From Schistocerca nitens (lineage: Eukaryota > Arthropoda > Insecta > Orthoptera > Acrididae): DNA of 64,000 nucleotides. Each line of letters starts with the position of its first letter. Within the stretch, counting starts at the first letter, position 1. The stretch lies in assembly GCF_023898315.1 (NCBI RefSeq), contig NC_064621.1, positions 130,632,521 through 130,696,520 on the forward strand, given 5' to 3'. This document shows positions 42,480 through 53,214 of this stretch, piece after piece. The notes beneath the pieces are model-generated. The model saw only the letters and a list, made by a program, of their open reading frames with translations, was not told where the DNA came from and ran no database searches. Made by a program: the position numbers and the translations under genes.

Positions 42480-43498
42480 ATTATTTTTGACTTGTGAACA
42501 AAAACAGCAGTTTCTGTGTAGTAATATGCGTACTGTATTTAGCAAATGGGACATTTTACGTTTCACCAAAACACTTCTATCTGCCTCACTCGTTAGATAC
42601 ATACTTGGGATATGTCCAAGTGGCTTTTTCTTTAATGTTGTCAGAAACTGTATTAGTGTATGAATGCACGTGGAACGGTATTTGTAGTCTGTGCAGTAAA
42701 TTTTTTAATCCTCAAACATTAATCTTTGATTTTAAAGTTTTAGTCCATGTGGCTGCATAGAATATGTTTCCAGACGTTAGCTTTAAGGGCTGCAGTTTGC
42801 ACGTAGGTCAGGCACGGTATCGAAATGTACGAACTTTGACTTCGTTCTAAGTACACCAATCCTGAATCAGAAGTCAGAAAGTTTTTCAAATATTTATTTG
42901 GTTTAAGATTTCTGCCTCCAAGCACAGTTGGGGATGGGTTCAAAGAGCTGCGTAGTACTGCTTTAATCATAATCAGTTTTTTTCTATGTACTTGAAAATT
43001 ATGTAAGTGAAGATGCTAATGGTTCCGGCGGAGGTTCGAGTCCTGCCTCGGGCATGGGTGTGTGTGTTTGTCCTTGGGATGATTTAGGTTAAGTAGTGTG
43101 CAAGCTTAGGGACTGATGACTTTAGCAGTTGGGTCCCATAATATTTCACACACATTTGAACATTTTTGAAGATGCTGAATTTTCCCCTAATCTATGGGCC
43201 TGTATATCAACAGATGAAATCAGAACTAAAAATGGTGCGGAGTCGTTTCATCGACGTTTAAAACAAAAATTGTACAAACCCCGTCCCTCTACCCCGAGTT
43301 CGCGGAAGTCTTGAAGCAGCTGCAAAGTGAAACATATCTGTGCTTTAACACAAAACATTATAAAAGAAAGTAAACAGACGTGACCGTGAAAATCATAGTA
43401 CTGCTACTGAATTTTGGGACAAACATCAACGTGGTGAATTATCGTTACTGGATTACGTAACACGAATTACACATCGGTACGTGTCTATCCCACTATAG
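42480..43498 (+). pseudogene. MULE-type transposase relic
   Basis: In-order pieces: YLANGTFYVSPKHFYLPHSL (DG-F-V-P-F-QL pattern), PQTLIFDFKVLVHVAA (normally a DFE motif), MFPDVSFKGCSLHVGQARYR (GC-FH--Q---R box), FKYLFGLRFLPPSTVGDGFK, YVLENYVSEDAEFSPNLWAC, RTKNGAESFHRRLKQKLYKP (RT-NGAES-H box), and EFWDKHQRGELSLLDYVTRI ending with a stop. This order is that of Mutator-like transposases associated with FLYWCH domains. Catalytic Asp/Glu are partly replaced and frames shift near 42760-42890. A SINE is inserted at 43018. Confidence 0.78.
43018..43166 (+). mobile_element. SINE-A subfamily copy, 5'-truncated, in MULE relic
   Basis: TSD TGAAGATGCT at 43008-43017 and 43167-43176; removing it joins YVLENYVSEDA to EFSPNLWA in frame. 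Starts just before the B box (GGTTCGAGTCCTGC) and carries the subfamily body AGGTTAAGTAGTGTGCAAGC and a CACACATTTGAACATTTT end. Confidence 0.92.
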
Positions 43499-43509
43499 GA
43501 AAAGTCTTC

Positions 43510-43820
43510 CTCCGGGGCAAGCAGTTTTAAAAGTAAGCTGTTGCATAGTTTATGTTTGCACTTGTGATTTCTAATATTTTTCGGTCAAGACATGAACAGT
43601 TCTGCGGTATTGAAACCAGTAACCTCGCAACCCCGATTCCATTAAGGGACTGAATTTCAGCCAAAACCTAGTTTTTTCAAGCATGTCAATATTTAAGACG
43701 TCATAACTCCTGATCTGTGTGGCGTACAGTGATGTAATATTGCAGGTACATTCAATGCTATAGATGGATGCTGTCTCCAAAATAAATTACGTATACAGTT
43801 AATAATGAAGAAGAAATAAA
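43510..43820. other. unassigned spacer
   Basis: No recognised features between the MULE relic and the next SINE. Confidence 0.35.
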
Positions 43821-43823
43821 TTA

Positions 43824-44395
43824 GCCGCGCGGGATTAGCCGAGCGGTCTAGGGCGCTGCAGTCATGGACTGTGCGGCTGGTCCCGGCGGAGGTTCGATTC
43901 CTCCCTCGGGCATGGGTTTGTGTGTTTGCCCGTAGGATAATTTAGGTTAAGTAGTGTGTAAGCTTATGGAGGAAACTTCTTAGAGTTCCGTGGACTGCAA
44001 AGAGAACCAACAGATCAGTACTGGAACAAATTAAACCAGATTTCTCCCTGGAGGGTCTAATGTTAAAACAAAAGCTGACCTACTTTGGACACACAATGCG
44101 AAGGCATGCCTCGCTGGGAAAAACATTAATGCTGGGGAAGATTGAAGGAACTAGAAGAAGAGGACGTCAGAGGATGAGATGGATCGATGGCATCACAGAA
44201 GCAATGTGTTCCATCCTGGAAGGTCTACGGGAGAAAGTGCAAGACAGGAAAAAGTGGCGTGATATGGTTCATGGGGTCACGAAGAGTCGGAACCGACTAA
44301 ACGAATAGAGAGAGAGAGAGAAGCTTAGGGACTGATGACCTTAGCAGTTAAGGCCCATAAGATTTAACACACATTTGAACTTTTTTTTTTTTGAA
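43824..44395 (+). mobile_element. SINE-A subfamily copy interrupted by a LINE fragment
   Basis: Head GCCGCGCGGGATTAGCCGAG, B box GGTTCGATTCCTCC, body to AAGCTTA at 43960-43966. The body resumes after AAGCTTA at 44321-44327 with GGGACTGATGACCTTAGCAG and ends CACACATTTGAAC plus a T run. The central 354 bp (43967-44320) is inserted. Confidence 0.9.
43967..44320 (+). mobile_element. LINE 3' end resembling BovB-type RTE, (AG)n tail
   Basis: Target duplication AAGCTTA on both sides. The open part (44060-44308) reads KQKLTYFGHTMRRHASLGKT, MLGKIEGTRRRGRQRMRWID, GITEAMCSILEGLREKVQDR, KKWRDMVHGVTKSRNRLNE and stops, followed by an AG microsatellite. This closely resembles the C-terminus I remember for RTE/BovB-type LINEs of ruminants and reptiles. 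5'-truncated. No intact enzyme. Confidence 0.75.
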
Positions 44396-44399
44396 GAAA

Positions 44400-45185
44400 T
44401 AAATTAAAACGTCATGCTTGATGCTAAAGCTTTACTCCTTGAACAATGAACAATGAGAATGTAGTAAGCGATGAACTTTTTTCTTGTCGCTATTTTGTGA
44501 GATGGTGTGAGCGAGAAAAAGACTCAGAATGGTTTGAAATTGTGTGTGAAGTCTTTTCGGAACTCTTTCAGTGCTCTCATCCTCAAACACTGGATAAATA
44601 CAGTTGGAGTTTTACACGCTATGTGCTCGCCACTTCAAAACATATGCACTGTTTTTGATTTTAATACTTGCCTTAAATGCGTGAAATATTTAACGTAGGA
44701 TTATACCCTTTAATGAGTAGGTTATGACAGGCTTTTCAAATTTAGACACAAGTGCTATGAAATACTTAAAAGTTTTTGTTGCCCCTGGCAGTCGTTCGAT
44801 AGACAGCCTGTAGCTGAGACTCGGTGACCATGTTAGCCGTTTATTAATATAGATTTGATGACGTGGTGGCGTTGGCGTAGTTTTAAGGTCGGCACAACCC
44901 TCCCAGTTGTTTGCAAAAGTGTACCGTGCAGTTGTCTTCGATTCTCTTCGCTGTAACGGCGAGCCATAACTTATAGTTACAGTTCTGGAAATCCATATAA
45001 AGGCAGGATTCCGACAAAAGTAATAGTGCACGGTCTGTAGCGCCCTATATCGAATTTATTACTAAAGTATTAGATCCTTATATGACAGAAACAATCATGA
45101 AGGAATTACATAGTTTCTTTCATAACACGAGTAACGAAATAGGGCGTTTGGATTTCCTTGATACAAACTGGTATAAAGGCATTCA
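44400..45185. other. unassigned stretch
   Basis: Frames at 44446-45031 show no recognised domain. Confidence 0.35.
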
Positions 45186-45189
45186 CTGT

Positions 45190-46150
45190 CCTGTTGTCTT
45201 ATTGTATTGTTAGTACTTTGCCCAATCTCCGTTCTTCCTAATTACATCAGAATTTCTCTTCGGTATTGGTACTGTTAGGGTTTTTTGTTCTTGCTGTGAA
45301 ATTATCGCCCGGTCTTCTCGTATTGCACTTTTCAGCTCACATGTGACCTGATATTTCCTCCCATGAAAGGGCACGGCCGCTATCCTTCTCCAACCTTGCC
45401 CAATCCGACCTTGTGCTCCGTCTCTAACGACCTCGTTGTCGGCGGGGATGCTAAACATTGATGTTCTCCTCCACGTCCTTATCTTCAAGCTGCTTTTGGT
45501 TGTAGCAGAAACATCCACAGATGCATTATCTTGTTGGAACGTTAGACTTCCGCCCCTAAGTCCTCGCACATTCTAATCAACTCTGTTTCTGGCAGCTCAA
45601 TGTATATGTTAGAGTTCATTGTAGTGTTCATCCAGCAACGCGAGATATACATTTAGAACAAATGGCTGTCCGAATCATAACACTTGACCACCAAGATTTC
45701 TACTCATTCTTACCTGCTGCTCTGTTCTCAGATCACGCTAAAATACTGAAATCCATCCGTCCCGTCTAAATTAGATTTGTTCTCATCATTAAAGATCACT
45801 TTATCTCATTCTGATTCAAGATGGAAATGCAAATGCCGTGTGGCTAGGGCCTCCCGTCGGGTAGACCGTTCGCCTGGTGCAAGTCTTTCAAGTTGACGCC
45901 ACTTCGGCGACTTGCGTGTCGATGGGGATGAAATTATGATGATAAGGACAACACAACACCTAGTCCCTGAGCGGAGAAAATCTCCGACCCAGCCGGGAAT
46001 CGAACCCGGGCAGTTAGCAATAACATTCCTTCGCGCTGACCACTCATCTACAAGGGGCGGACGAATTCAAGATGTTGTCATTTGACAAAATTTGCCGTAC
46101 TCGTCTGGCAGTAATTGACAACTCTAAATCAGCAACAAATTGAGAATAGT
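45190..46150 (-). pseudogene. Tc1-like transposase relic with embedded SINEs
   Basis: Minus-strand pieces: KVIFNDENKSNLDGTDGFQY (first Asp block, 45800-45740) and LTFQQDNASVDVSATTKSSL (second Asp block, 45560-45500). An unrelated SINE-B-like fragment sits at about 45350-45450 (GCGGCCGTGCCCTTTCATGG). A family C SINE splits the upstream part. The Glu block was not found. No terminal repeats identified. Confidence 0.7.
45824..46064 (-). mobile_element. SINE family C copy with TSD
   Basis: TSD ATTCAAGATG at 45814-45823 and 46065-46074. Minus-strand B box GGGTTCGATTCCCGG, then the body with GGAGATTTTCTCC and a more complete 3' part than the copy at 537-772. Confidence 0.9.
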
Positions 46151-46646
46151 AGCGGATTGTTACTCTTGATGTGTGAAAAATGAACCGTTGCGATGCCTCA
46201 AATATTTTTCACTCGGCTTATATTTTCCGTTCTACACAAATACTGCGACCAATCTAACGAAATTATCAATCACTTCTTGTCGATTTGACGAGTAGAGAGA
46301 CTCGTCTCCTTGTACACACCGATTTTTTCTTTTTCACGATAAAAATTTTCTGTGTGCAATTGTCACAGTCTTGGTTTACATATACAACAAGCGCTGTCAT
46401 TAATTGTGTCTGTTTTCTATATGCAGTAAAGGCATACATGCACATACTAACATCACACAGGGTCGGCTGCCTGTACACTGAGCTCCACCCTCTGCCACCT
46501 GATCTTTCATGTTTTGTTATATACCGTACTACTGACGTCAAACGCCATACCATGTGACTGCATTTGTTAGTGTACTATACCTCATACTGCTGCATGTGCT
46601 GTGCATAACTATTCTAGCTGACACTTTCAATTTTCTTATAAATACC
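46150..46646. other. unassigned stretch
   Basis: No recognised gene or repeat; opposing short frames only. Confidence 0.35.
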
Positions 46647-46647
46647 C

Positions 46648-47106
46648 ACCGAGCGAGGTGGCGCAGTGGTTAGCACACAGGACTCGCATTCGGGAGGACG
46701 ACGGTTCAAACCTGCGTCCGGCCATCATGATTTAGGTTTTCCCTGATTTCCCTAAATCGCTTCAGGCTAATGCCGGGATGATTCCTTTGAAAGGGCACGG
46801 GCGTCTTCCTTCCCCATTCTTCCCTAATCCGATGAGACCGATGACCTCACTGTTTGGTTCAAAAAATTGTTCAAATGGCTCTGAGCACTATGGGACTCAA
46901 CTGCTGAGGTCATTAGTCCCCTAGAACTTAGAACTAGTTAAACCTAACTAACCTAAGGACATCACAAACATCCATGCCCGAGGCAGGATTCGAACCTGCG
47001 ACCGTAGCGGTCTTGCGGTTCCAGACTGCAGCGCTTTTAACCGCACGGCCACTTCGGCCGGCCACTGTTTGGTCCCCTCCCGCAAATCACCCAGCCAACC
47101 AGCCAA
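46648..47106 (+). mobile_element. SINE family B copy interrupted by SINE-A
   Basis: Head GAGCGAGGTGGCGCAGTGGT and B box GGTTCAAACCTGCG, body to CACTGTTTGGT at 46848-46858, then SINE-A, then CACTGTTTGGT at 47063-47073 and the end CCCAGCCAACCAGCCAACC. Flanks TATAAATACCC and TATAAATATCC look like its own older target duplication. Confidence 0.92.
46859..47062 (-). mobile_element. SINE-A copy nested in SINE family B
   Basis: TSD CACTGTTTGGT. Full-length on the minus strand, head GCCGGCCGAAGTGGCCGTGC, B box GGTTCGAATCCTGC, end GAGCCATTTGAACAATTTT. Confidence 0.93.
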
Positions 47107-47109
47107 CCT

Positions 47110-47590
47110 TCCTATAAATATCCTTGCCTTTATACTGATTTGCATTTCTGTAGAGGCCATGGTTTGGTGTTGTTGATCACGGTCTGCCACTTCAGTGATT
47201 TATATCTTGCGATTTCAGTCTTTCTGTGGCTCAATTCGGTGGGTAACTTCCTATGCTGATAACCCTTCTTGCTATAAAGTGACGATACGCAAACGGTCCA
47301 TGCACCAAACGATTCTTGTGGGTGCTACCTTTCCTAAAAATAAACTGAATAACGATTGCAGCCCGAGCTTTAAAGTTAAGTTTTTACAATATGCCTCGAG
47401 TGAGCCGCCGCTGTAACGGTCCCACAATAAGAATCCCCTGCAAATATTACTGAGCCGGTATAAAAATCGTGAGTGGGACCTTACAATATGTATCTGATTT
47501 CAGTTAATCATGTTTCGCCCTCCGATCTTCACTAAGCTGCAAAAAATACAGAATCTTAAAAGTAAAAGGAGATAAATAAGGTTAAGGCAG
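47110..47590. other. unassigned stretch
   Basis: Nothing recognised. Confidence 0.35.
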
Positions 47591-47594
47591 TAAT

Positions 47595-48055
47595 AAATAA
47601 TAAAAAGAAATTGCAACATAAGCAATCAATACTGGAAATAAGTAACCACACTGTGACAAATACTCGTTCAGTATGATAAACAATTGAACACAGAACTAGA
47701 AACCTGTCCAGACAAAAAGTGAATTAATTAAGTTCAGTAGCCCTAGCCAGATGCAAATATGTAAGACGTCAGTCGAAAACGGATAGAATGCATCGTTCCG
47801 TTAGCCTTAGGCTCAATACAACAGTCAATAATAAAAAGAAACTGAACTCTAAGCAAACAACTGGATATGAGTAGCCACAGTGTCACACATATTCATTAAA
47901 TAAGAGCAACGATTGAAAACAGAACCAGAAACGTGATTGTATTCTGGAAATATTAACACCAGAACTGTCTTTTCTAACATGAATTAATTAACTTCAGTAG
48001 TCCTAGCCTAGCGCAAATATGTAACACGTCTGTCCAGAATGTATAATACGCTAAT
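47595..48055. repeat. tandem duplication, about 225-bp unit
   Basis: Two diverged units: 47595-47810 and 47822-48055. Shared blocks: AATAATAAAAAGAAA, GAATTAATTAA-TTCAGTAG, CCCTAGCC/TCCTAGCC, GCAAATATGTAA-ACGTC. AT-rich, no frames. Confidence 0.75.
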
Positions 48056-49105
48056 GCTCACAGTTACATAGTTTCATTAGCCTTCTTTCCCTCATGACGG
48101 TGTTGGCTTGTGAGTGCTGTGTCCCTCTTAAATCACTGTTCCGCACCTCCAACGGATTCACATTAAACATATAGCTACTGTTTCAAGATTTTAAACATGG
48201 ATGAAACAGCAGCTGTTGAAATTCTTCACGATAAATGATGACAGCCAAAACAGTTGCAGGATAAAGATTTATTAAAATTCTTGACCAAGGTTTCGGTAGA
48301 TATAAATATACCTTCATCAAAAGTAAAATATCCTGAGCAAGAAGACACTTTCATTAGCAAAAACTTAGCATCGGAAATGAAAAAGAAAAAACACTATAGC
48401 TTAAGTAACCGTAAAATTACCAGAGTATTACAGGCACAAAAACTTTTAGTCGCTTACTAAAATTACATCCTGCGATCGATATTAATAAAACAATTGTGCC
48501 AAAGGCGTCGTCAGTAGTTAAGACATCTCCATTTGTACAACATGATTGGGGACACGTGGTCGCTGCGAAAACAGTTTAGCATCAGTACTTCGCCTATGAA
48601 CTAGCGAGACGAGATTGTGATAGCCCTATGGCAGATAGTTTCGCCGAGAGAGGACACTTGTGGTATGTGCCAGACACTCACGCACATTAAAATCCATGGA
48701 TACATACACATGCGCAACAAAATTATTAAAAGTTGTGCTAATTCAAACCTTCTATCATTAATAAATATAACATATCAGAACCATATTAAAAACATCTGTG
48801 TCCTACCGTTAAGTAGATGAAGCTTGCGCTATGGAACACATCTAACAAGAGAGGGCACTAGTGTTATGCGCGAGAAACTCGCGTAACAGAAACGGTAATA
48901 TACATACTAGCGAAAACATCCAAAATGTTAAAGTGAAACGAAACCATCTGTCATTGTGAATAAAAACATAACAGTCAATTAACCACACATACACATCGAA
49001 AATCACAAACAGCAAACATCAAAAACACGTAAAATGCCAACAAGACAGGAAAAGCGCATTTCACCGGCATCAACAGGCTAGAAGACTAACTTCTAGTCAG
49101 CCAGA

Positions 49106-49450
49106 CTATATTACATTAAAGCAAGGAGGGGTTTGAAACTGTCTAAAAATTTTTGTTTCTAAGCTGCACCTGTTCATTAAGAACAAAACCATTTTTTTCG
49201 ACAGATGCTTGAAAATCCCTAATTCTTCGAGCAGGTCCAGTTCGTAACCCTTACTCGCTCGATGAATCAATTCTACGTTATCCAGTTTACGTGGCGTATG
49301 CTGTAAGAGCCATAGATGTTCGGCAAACGTGGAATTATGTACGTTTTCCCCATTTTTACCTAGCATGTGTTCTTTATACCTTACTTTAATGGGTCTACCT
49401 GTCTGTCCAATGTAATAGTTGGGCAGTCGTTAGAAGTAATTTTGTAATCT
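49106..49450 (-). pseudogene. Penelope-like GIY-YIG endonuclease relic
   Basis: Minus-strand reading: KITSNDCPT, a shifted RQVDPLKVRYKEHMLGKNGE, then NVHNSTFAEHLWLLQHTPRK and ELDLLEELGIFKHLSKKMVL. The G-Q-GR---R--EH...S-FA-HL...H...LE--EI spacing is that of Penelope-like GIY-YIG domains. The reverse transcriptase was not found. A different lineage from the copy at 14830. Confidence 0.65.
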
Positions 49451-49500
49451 CCGGATTTAGTGCCAAATCTTTATCCTTCAACTGTTTTGGCTGTCATCAA

Positions 49501-49677
49501 ATGGTTCAAATGGCTCTGAGCACTATGCGACTTAACTTCTGAGGTCATCAGTCGCCTAGAACTTAGAACTAATTATACCTAACTAACCTAAGGACATCGC
49601 ACACATCCAAGCCCGACCGTAACGGTCGCTTGGTTCCAGACTGTAGCGCCTAGAACCGCACGGCCACTCCGGCCGGC
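49501..49677 (-). mobile_element. SINE-A copy lacking the B box
   Basis: Full body and head are present, but CATCCAAGCCCGACCGTAAC shows loss of about 20 bp that normally hold GGCAGGATTCGAACCTGC. The Penelope-like repeat continues on both sides. Target duplication is imperfect. Confidence 0.85.
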
Positions 49678-49770
49678 TTCGTGTCTTCATTTATCGTGAA
49701 TATAGCTACTTTACTCCTCAAAACTTGAAACTGCGTCGCGGTTTGGAATTTCTTTGAGGATATTTAACAA

Positions 49771-49970
49771 AAAAATGGTTCAAATGGTTCTGAGCACTAT
49801 GAGACTTAACATCTTAGGTCATCAGTCCCCTAGAACTTAGAACTACTTAAACCTAACTAACCTAAGGACATCACACACATCCATGGCCGAGGCAGGATTC
49901 GAACCTGCGACCGTAGCAGTCGCGCGGTTCCGGACTGAGCGCCTAGAACCGCGAGACCACCGCGGCCGGC
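49771..49970 (-). mobile_element. SINE-A copy with TSD
   Basis: TSD GATATTTAACAA at 49759-49770 and 49971-49982. Full-length with head GCCGGCCGCGGTGGTCTCGC and B box on the minus strand. Confidence 0.93.
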
Positions 49971-49984
49971 GATATTTAACAATT

Positions 49985-50826
49985 TTTTTTGCCACAAATC
50001 ATTAACAAAATGGTTTTTCCCCATTTGGCGCCCTTTGCTATCACTCAGCAACGATTTGCGGTCAGTATGTCCCTAACTGATATTTGAAACTAACATCTTA
50101 TCACGGAATAAGAAGTACATATGTAACTGGACCGCTACGCTCTCCGAAGCATGTCTAAAGACTCTACAATGTAAACAAGCGGTATTGTCCGCAGTCTACG
50201 TAAGCACGCTAAGAGTGTAGGTTTACGTTTACTTCCATTACGGAGGTGGCTGCGCAGAGCGATCTGCCGTGGTGACAAGTGTATTGAGAAACATACCAGA
50301 GGACTACTACGCTTATTTATGCGGAAAATTCAGTTTAAAATCAGTTACAACAAAAGGTGTATTATTTTAGCTCAGTAAATGTGTACAAAACACTTTACTT
50401 TATGTGTCCGATGTGTCTTCCAAAGTACTGCGTAAATAGGGTCCGCCCACAAGGCAATGCAATTCTTCGCTTCTGCTCCGCCCCATCGTAGTTGCCGCTC
50501 TCACCTACATTGGTATCATGTTGCCGGGCTCCTCGCCCTCCATGCCGTACTCGTAGGGTCTAGATTTTGAGGTGGCTGCTTATATGGACACTGCTAATTC
50601 CTTGAGAGCTGCCTATATGAGTTCGAACACCATGACGTCTGTTGTCGCCAAAACTGCGGTAATGCAGTGGCGGCCATCGTATCTCTCACCACTCAATTAG
50701 TTTAGAGTTTAGTGTCCCAACTATTCTGCCTGTCTTTTCGGGACACCGTAAAACATGTGTCAGTTGTTTTGGGTGACAAGGAAGTCGATAAAATAGTCAC
50801 CCAGATATAGTTGACCTGATTCATTA
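49985..50826. other. unassigned stretch
   Basis: No TE or gene recognised. Confidence 0.35.
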
Positions 50827-50828
50827 TA

Positions 50829-51758
50829 CAGGGTGATTCAAAAAGAATACCACAACTTTAAAAACGTGTATTTAATGAAAGAAACATAATATAACCTTCT
50901 GTTATACATCATTACAAAGAGTATTTAAAAAGGTTTTTTTTCACTCAAAAACAAGTTCAGAGATGTTCAATATGGCCCCCTCCAGACACTCGAGCAATAT
51001 CAACCCGATACTCCAACTCGTTCCACACTCTCTGTAGCATATCAGGCGTAACAGTTTCGATAGCTGCTGTTATTTCTCGTTTCAAATCATCAATGGTGGC
51101 TGGGAGAGGTGGCCGAAACACCATATCCTTAACATACCCCCATAAGAAAAAATCGCAGGGGGTAAGATCAGGGCTTCTTGGAGGCCAGTGATAAAGTGCT
51201 CTGTCACGGGCTGCCTGGCGGCCGATCCATCGCCTCGGGTAGTTGACGTTCAGGTTTCATAACTAACCTTTTTCGTAGGACTCTCCATACAGTTGATTGT
51301 GGAATTTGCAGCTGTCTGCTAGCTCTGCGAGTCGATTTTCCTGGGCTGCGAACAAATGCTTGCTGGATGCGTGCTACATTTTCATCACTCGTTCTCGGCC
51401 GTCCAGAACTTTTCCCTTTGCACAAACACCCATTCTCTGTAAACTGTTTATACCAACGTTTAATACACCACCTATCAGGTGGTTTAACACCATACTTCGT
51501 TCGAAATGCACGCTGAACAACTGTCATCGATTCACTTCTGCCGTACTCAATAACACAAAAAGCTTTCTGTTGAGCGGTCGCCATCTTAGCATCAACTGAC
51601 GCTGACGCCTAGTCAACAGCGCCTCAAGCGAACAAATGTACAACTAAATGAAACTTTATAGCTCCCTTAATTCGCCGACAGATAGTGCTTATCTCTGCCT
51701 TTTGTCGTTGCAGAGTTTTAAATTCCTAAATTTGTGGTATTCTTTTTGAATCACCCTG
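50829..51758 (-). mobile_element. internally deleted mariner-like element
   Basis: Inverted ends CAGGGTGATTCAAAAAGAAT mirror each other over about 30 bp; TA at 50827-50828, right TA changed to CA. Only 930 bp long; the middle of the transposase is missing, so it could move only in trans. Confidence 0.92.
50957..51584 (-). pseudogene. mariner-like transposase, middle deleted
   Basis: Starts MATAQQKAFCVIEYGRSESM at 51584, with RRWYKQF-type helix-turn-helix text (IKRWYKQFTENGCLCKGKSS), SGRPRTSDENVARIQQAFVR and STVWRVLRKRLVMKP. It then jumps to the last catalytic block, WPPRSPDLTPCDFFLWGYVK (about 51190-51130), and finishes with DMLQRVWNELEYRVDIARVS before a stop at 50957. The first two catalytic Asp motifs are deleted. 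Confidence 0.9.
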
Positions 51759-51759
51759 C

Positions 51760-52470
51760 ACAGTGTGATTCGTACGGTTAGTTAACACGAGAAAGACATT
51801 TGCTGCGGAACATAAGATTTGGGTCAGTTTAGCTTCGTGACCTCCATCTGGGTTTGCTACCTGACAAACAAGATCTGTGGAAAGAAACAAAATACAAAAA
51901 CTGTCGGCTGTAAGCGAATTAAAGGGAGAGGGATGAGTGTGTGGAGTGGGGAAGCGGAGGGGAGGGGGGGGGGGTAGATTCTTGAAAAAAAAATGTTCAA
52001 GAAAATTTAAAATCCTCGGTACGTCAGCTGCAGTTTATCGTCGCATCTGGACAGAGATGAACTATTTTTCCGCAGAACTGTCACGCTCGACATAATGGCA
52101 ACAGAGCCGTGCGAAAGAGGGAAGAAGAGAAGAACGGAAGCAGCGGCATGCTGGATGACAACGGCTGTCGCTCACGTGTCTCCCTCACGTGTAGTTCTCG
52201 AATGATGAAAAGCGTGTGCGGCTGCGAACACTTGCTACGGCGCCGACACGCAAATCAAGTTAAGGACAGCACCGCGCGCCGAGGACGGACGATCCACGGT
52301 GGCGGGCAGGCAGTCGGCCGACCTCTGATTTCACTTTTAAATGCAATGTTTCAGCAATGCGGTGCGCGCGGCCCGTTCTTCTCTCTCCCGTCTCCCGGAA
52401 GACAATGTACGAATTACGCTTTCTCCTGGCCTGCAAAAAGGAGTACGCCGAGCCCCGGCAGCAGACCAAA
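51760..52470. other. unassigned; GC-rich toward the right
   Basis: Includes a G run (51961-51974). The part 52100-52460 is CpG-rich and free of recognised TEs. Frames there run into the CA repeat and are not credible genes. Confidence 0.35.
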
Positions 52471-52473
52471 AGT

Positions 52474-52527
52474 GGCACACACACAGACGCACACACACAC
52501 ACGCACACACAGGCGCACGCACACACA

Positions 52528-52563
<36 letters not shown>
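52474..52563. repeat. imperfect (CA)n microsatellite
   Basis: About 90 bp of CA units with scattered CG and GG interruptions; the last 34 bp are pure. Confidence 0.97.
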
Positions 52564-52565
<2 letters not shown>

Positions 52566-52691
52566 TAATATATCTACTGATATACGATTTCACAGAAGGG
52601 ATTGGTAGCTCGTATTGTAAGTCAATAGACAGATTGTAATAATATTTGCAAAGTGTATTTTTTATGTAAACATACCTATTTTAAACGGAAC

Positions 52692-53214
52692 TGTTGGGTT
52701 GGCATACGAGCCAACACCGTGTTACTAGAGGAGGCTGAAATGCACGCGTTTTAGCTCATGCAGGCTGGCGTGAGGAGGGATGAACTATACTGACGGGAGG
52801 TCTGGAACATGACAAGGAATTAGAATTCAGAAAGCGGACGTAAGTAGTTTGATACTTAACTTTAATCCATTAATGATGAACATCGCTGTTGACGGTACAT
52901 GATTCACAATATTATCTGTTCAGAATAGTAACTGAATATGGCGCCTTGCTAGGTCGTAGCAAATGACATAGCTGAAGGCTATGCTAAACTGTCGTCTCGG
53001 CAAATGAGAGCGTATGTAGTCAGTGAACCATCGCTAGCAAAGTCGGCTGTACAACAGGGGTGAGTGCTTGGGAGTGTCTCTAGACCTGCCGTGTGGCGGC
53101 GCTCGGTCTGCAATCACTGATAGTGGCGACACGCGGGTCCGACGTATACTAGCGGCCCGCGGCCGATTTAAAGGCTACCACCTAGCAAGTGTGGTGTCTG
53201 GCGGTGACACCACA
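52692..53214 (-). mobile_element. LTR of Ty3/gypsy element
   Basis: Read on the minus strand it starts TGTGGTGTCACCGCCAGACA and ends GCCAACCCAACA, giving the TG...CA ends of an LTR, 523 bp. A polypurine tract (GCGGGGGAGGAA on the minus strand, 53215-53226) directly abuts it on the coding side, so it is the 3' LTR. I recognise the start from grasshopper gypsy LTRs. The 5' LTR is absent. Confidence 0.88.

Larger units (their letters stand above)
48225..49710 (-). mobile_element. Penelope-like element relic with inverted flanking segments
   Basis: A GIY-YIG-like coding relic is on the minus strand (49106-49450). The segment AACTGTTTTGGCTGTCATCA occurs on the plus strand at 49478-49500 (just before a SINE) and, inverted, at 48234-48257. 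The neighbouring TTTATCGTGAA block continues in both, after SINE removal. Inverted flanking repeats of this type occur in Penelope-like elements. Boundaries are approximate. Confidence 0.5.

Noticed and set aside
52109..52639. Frames of 75-176 residues across the CA repeat
   Set aside because: Their tails are Thr-His repeats from the microsatellite, with no domain or splice context.
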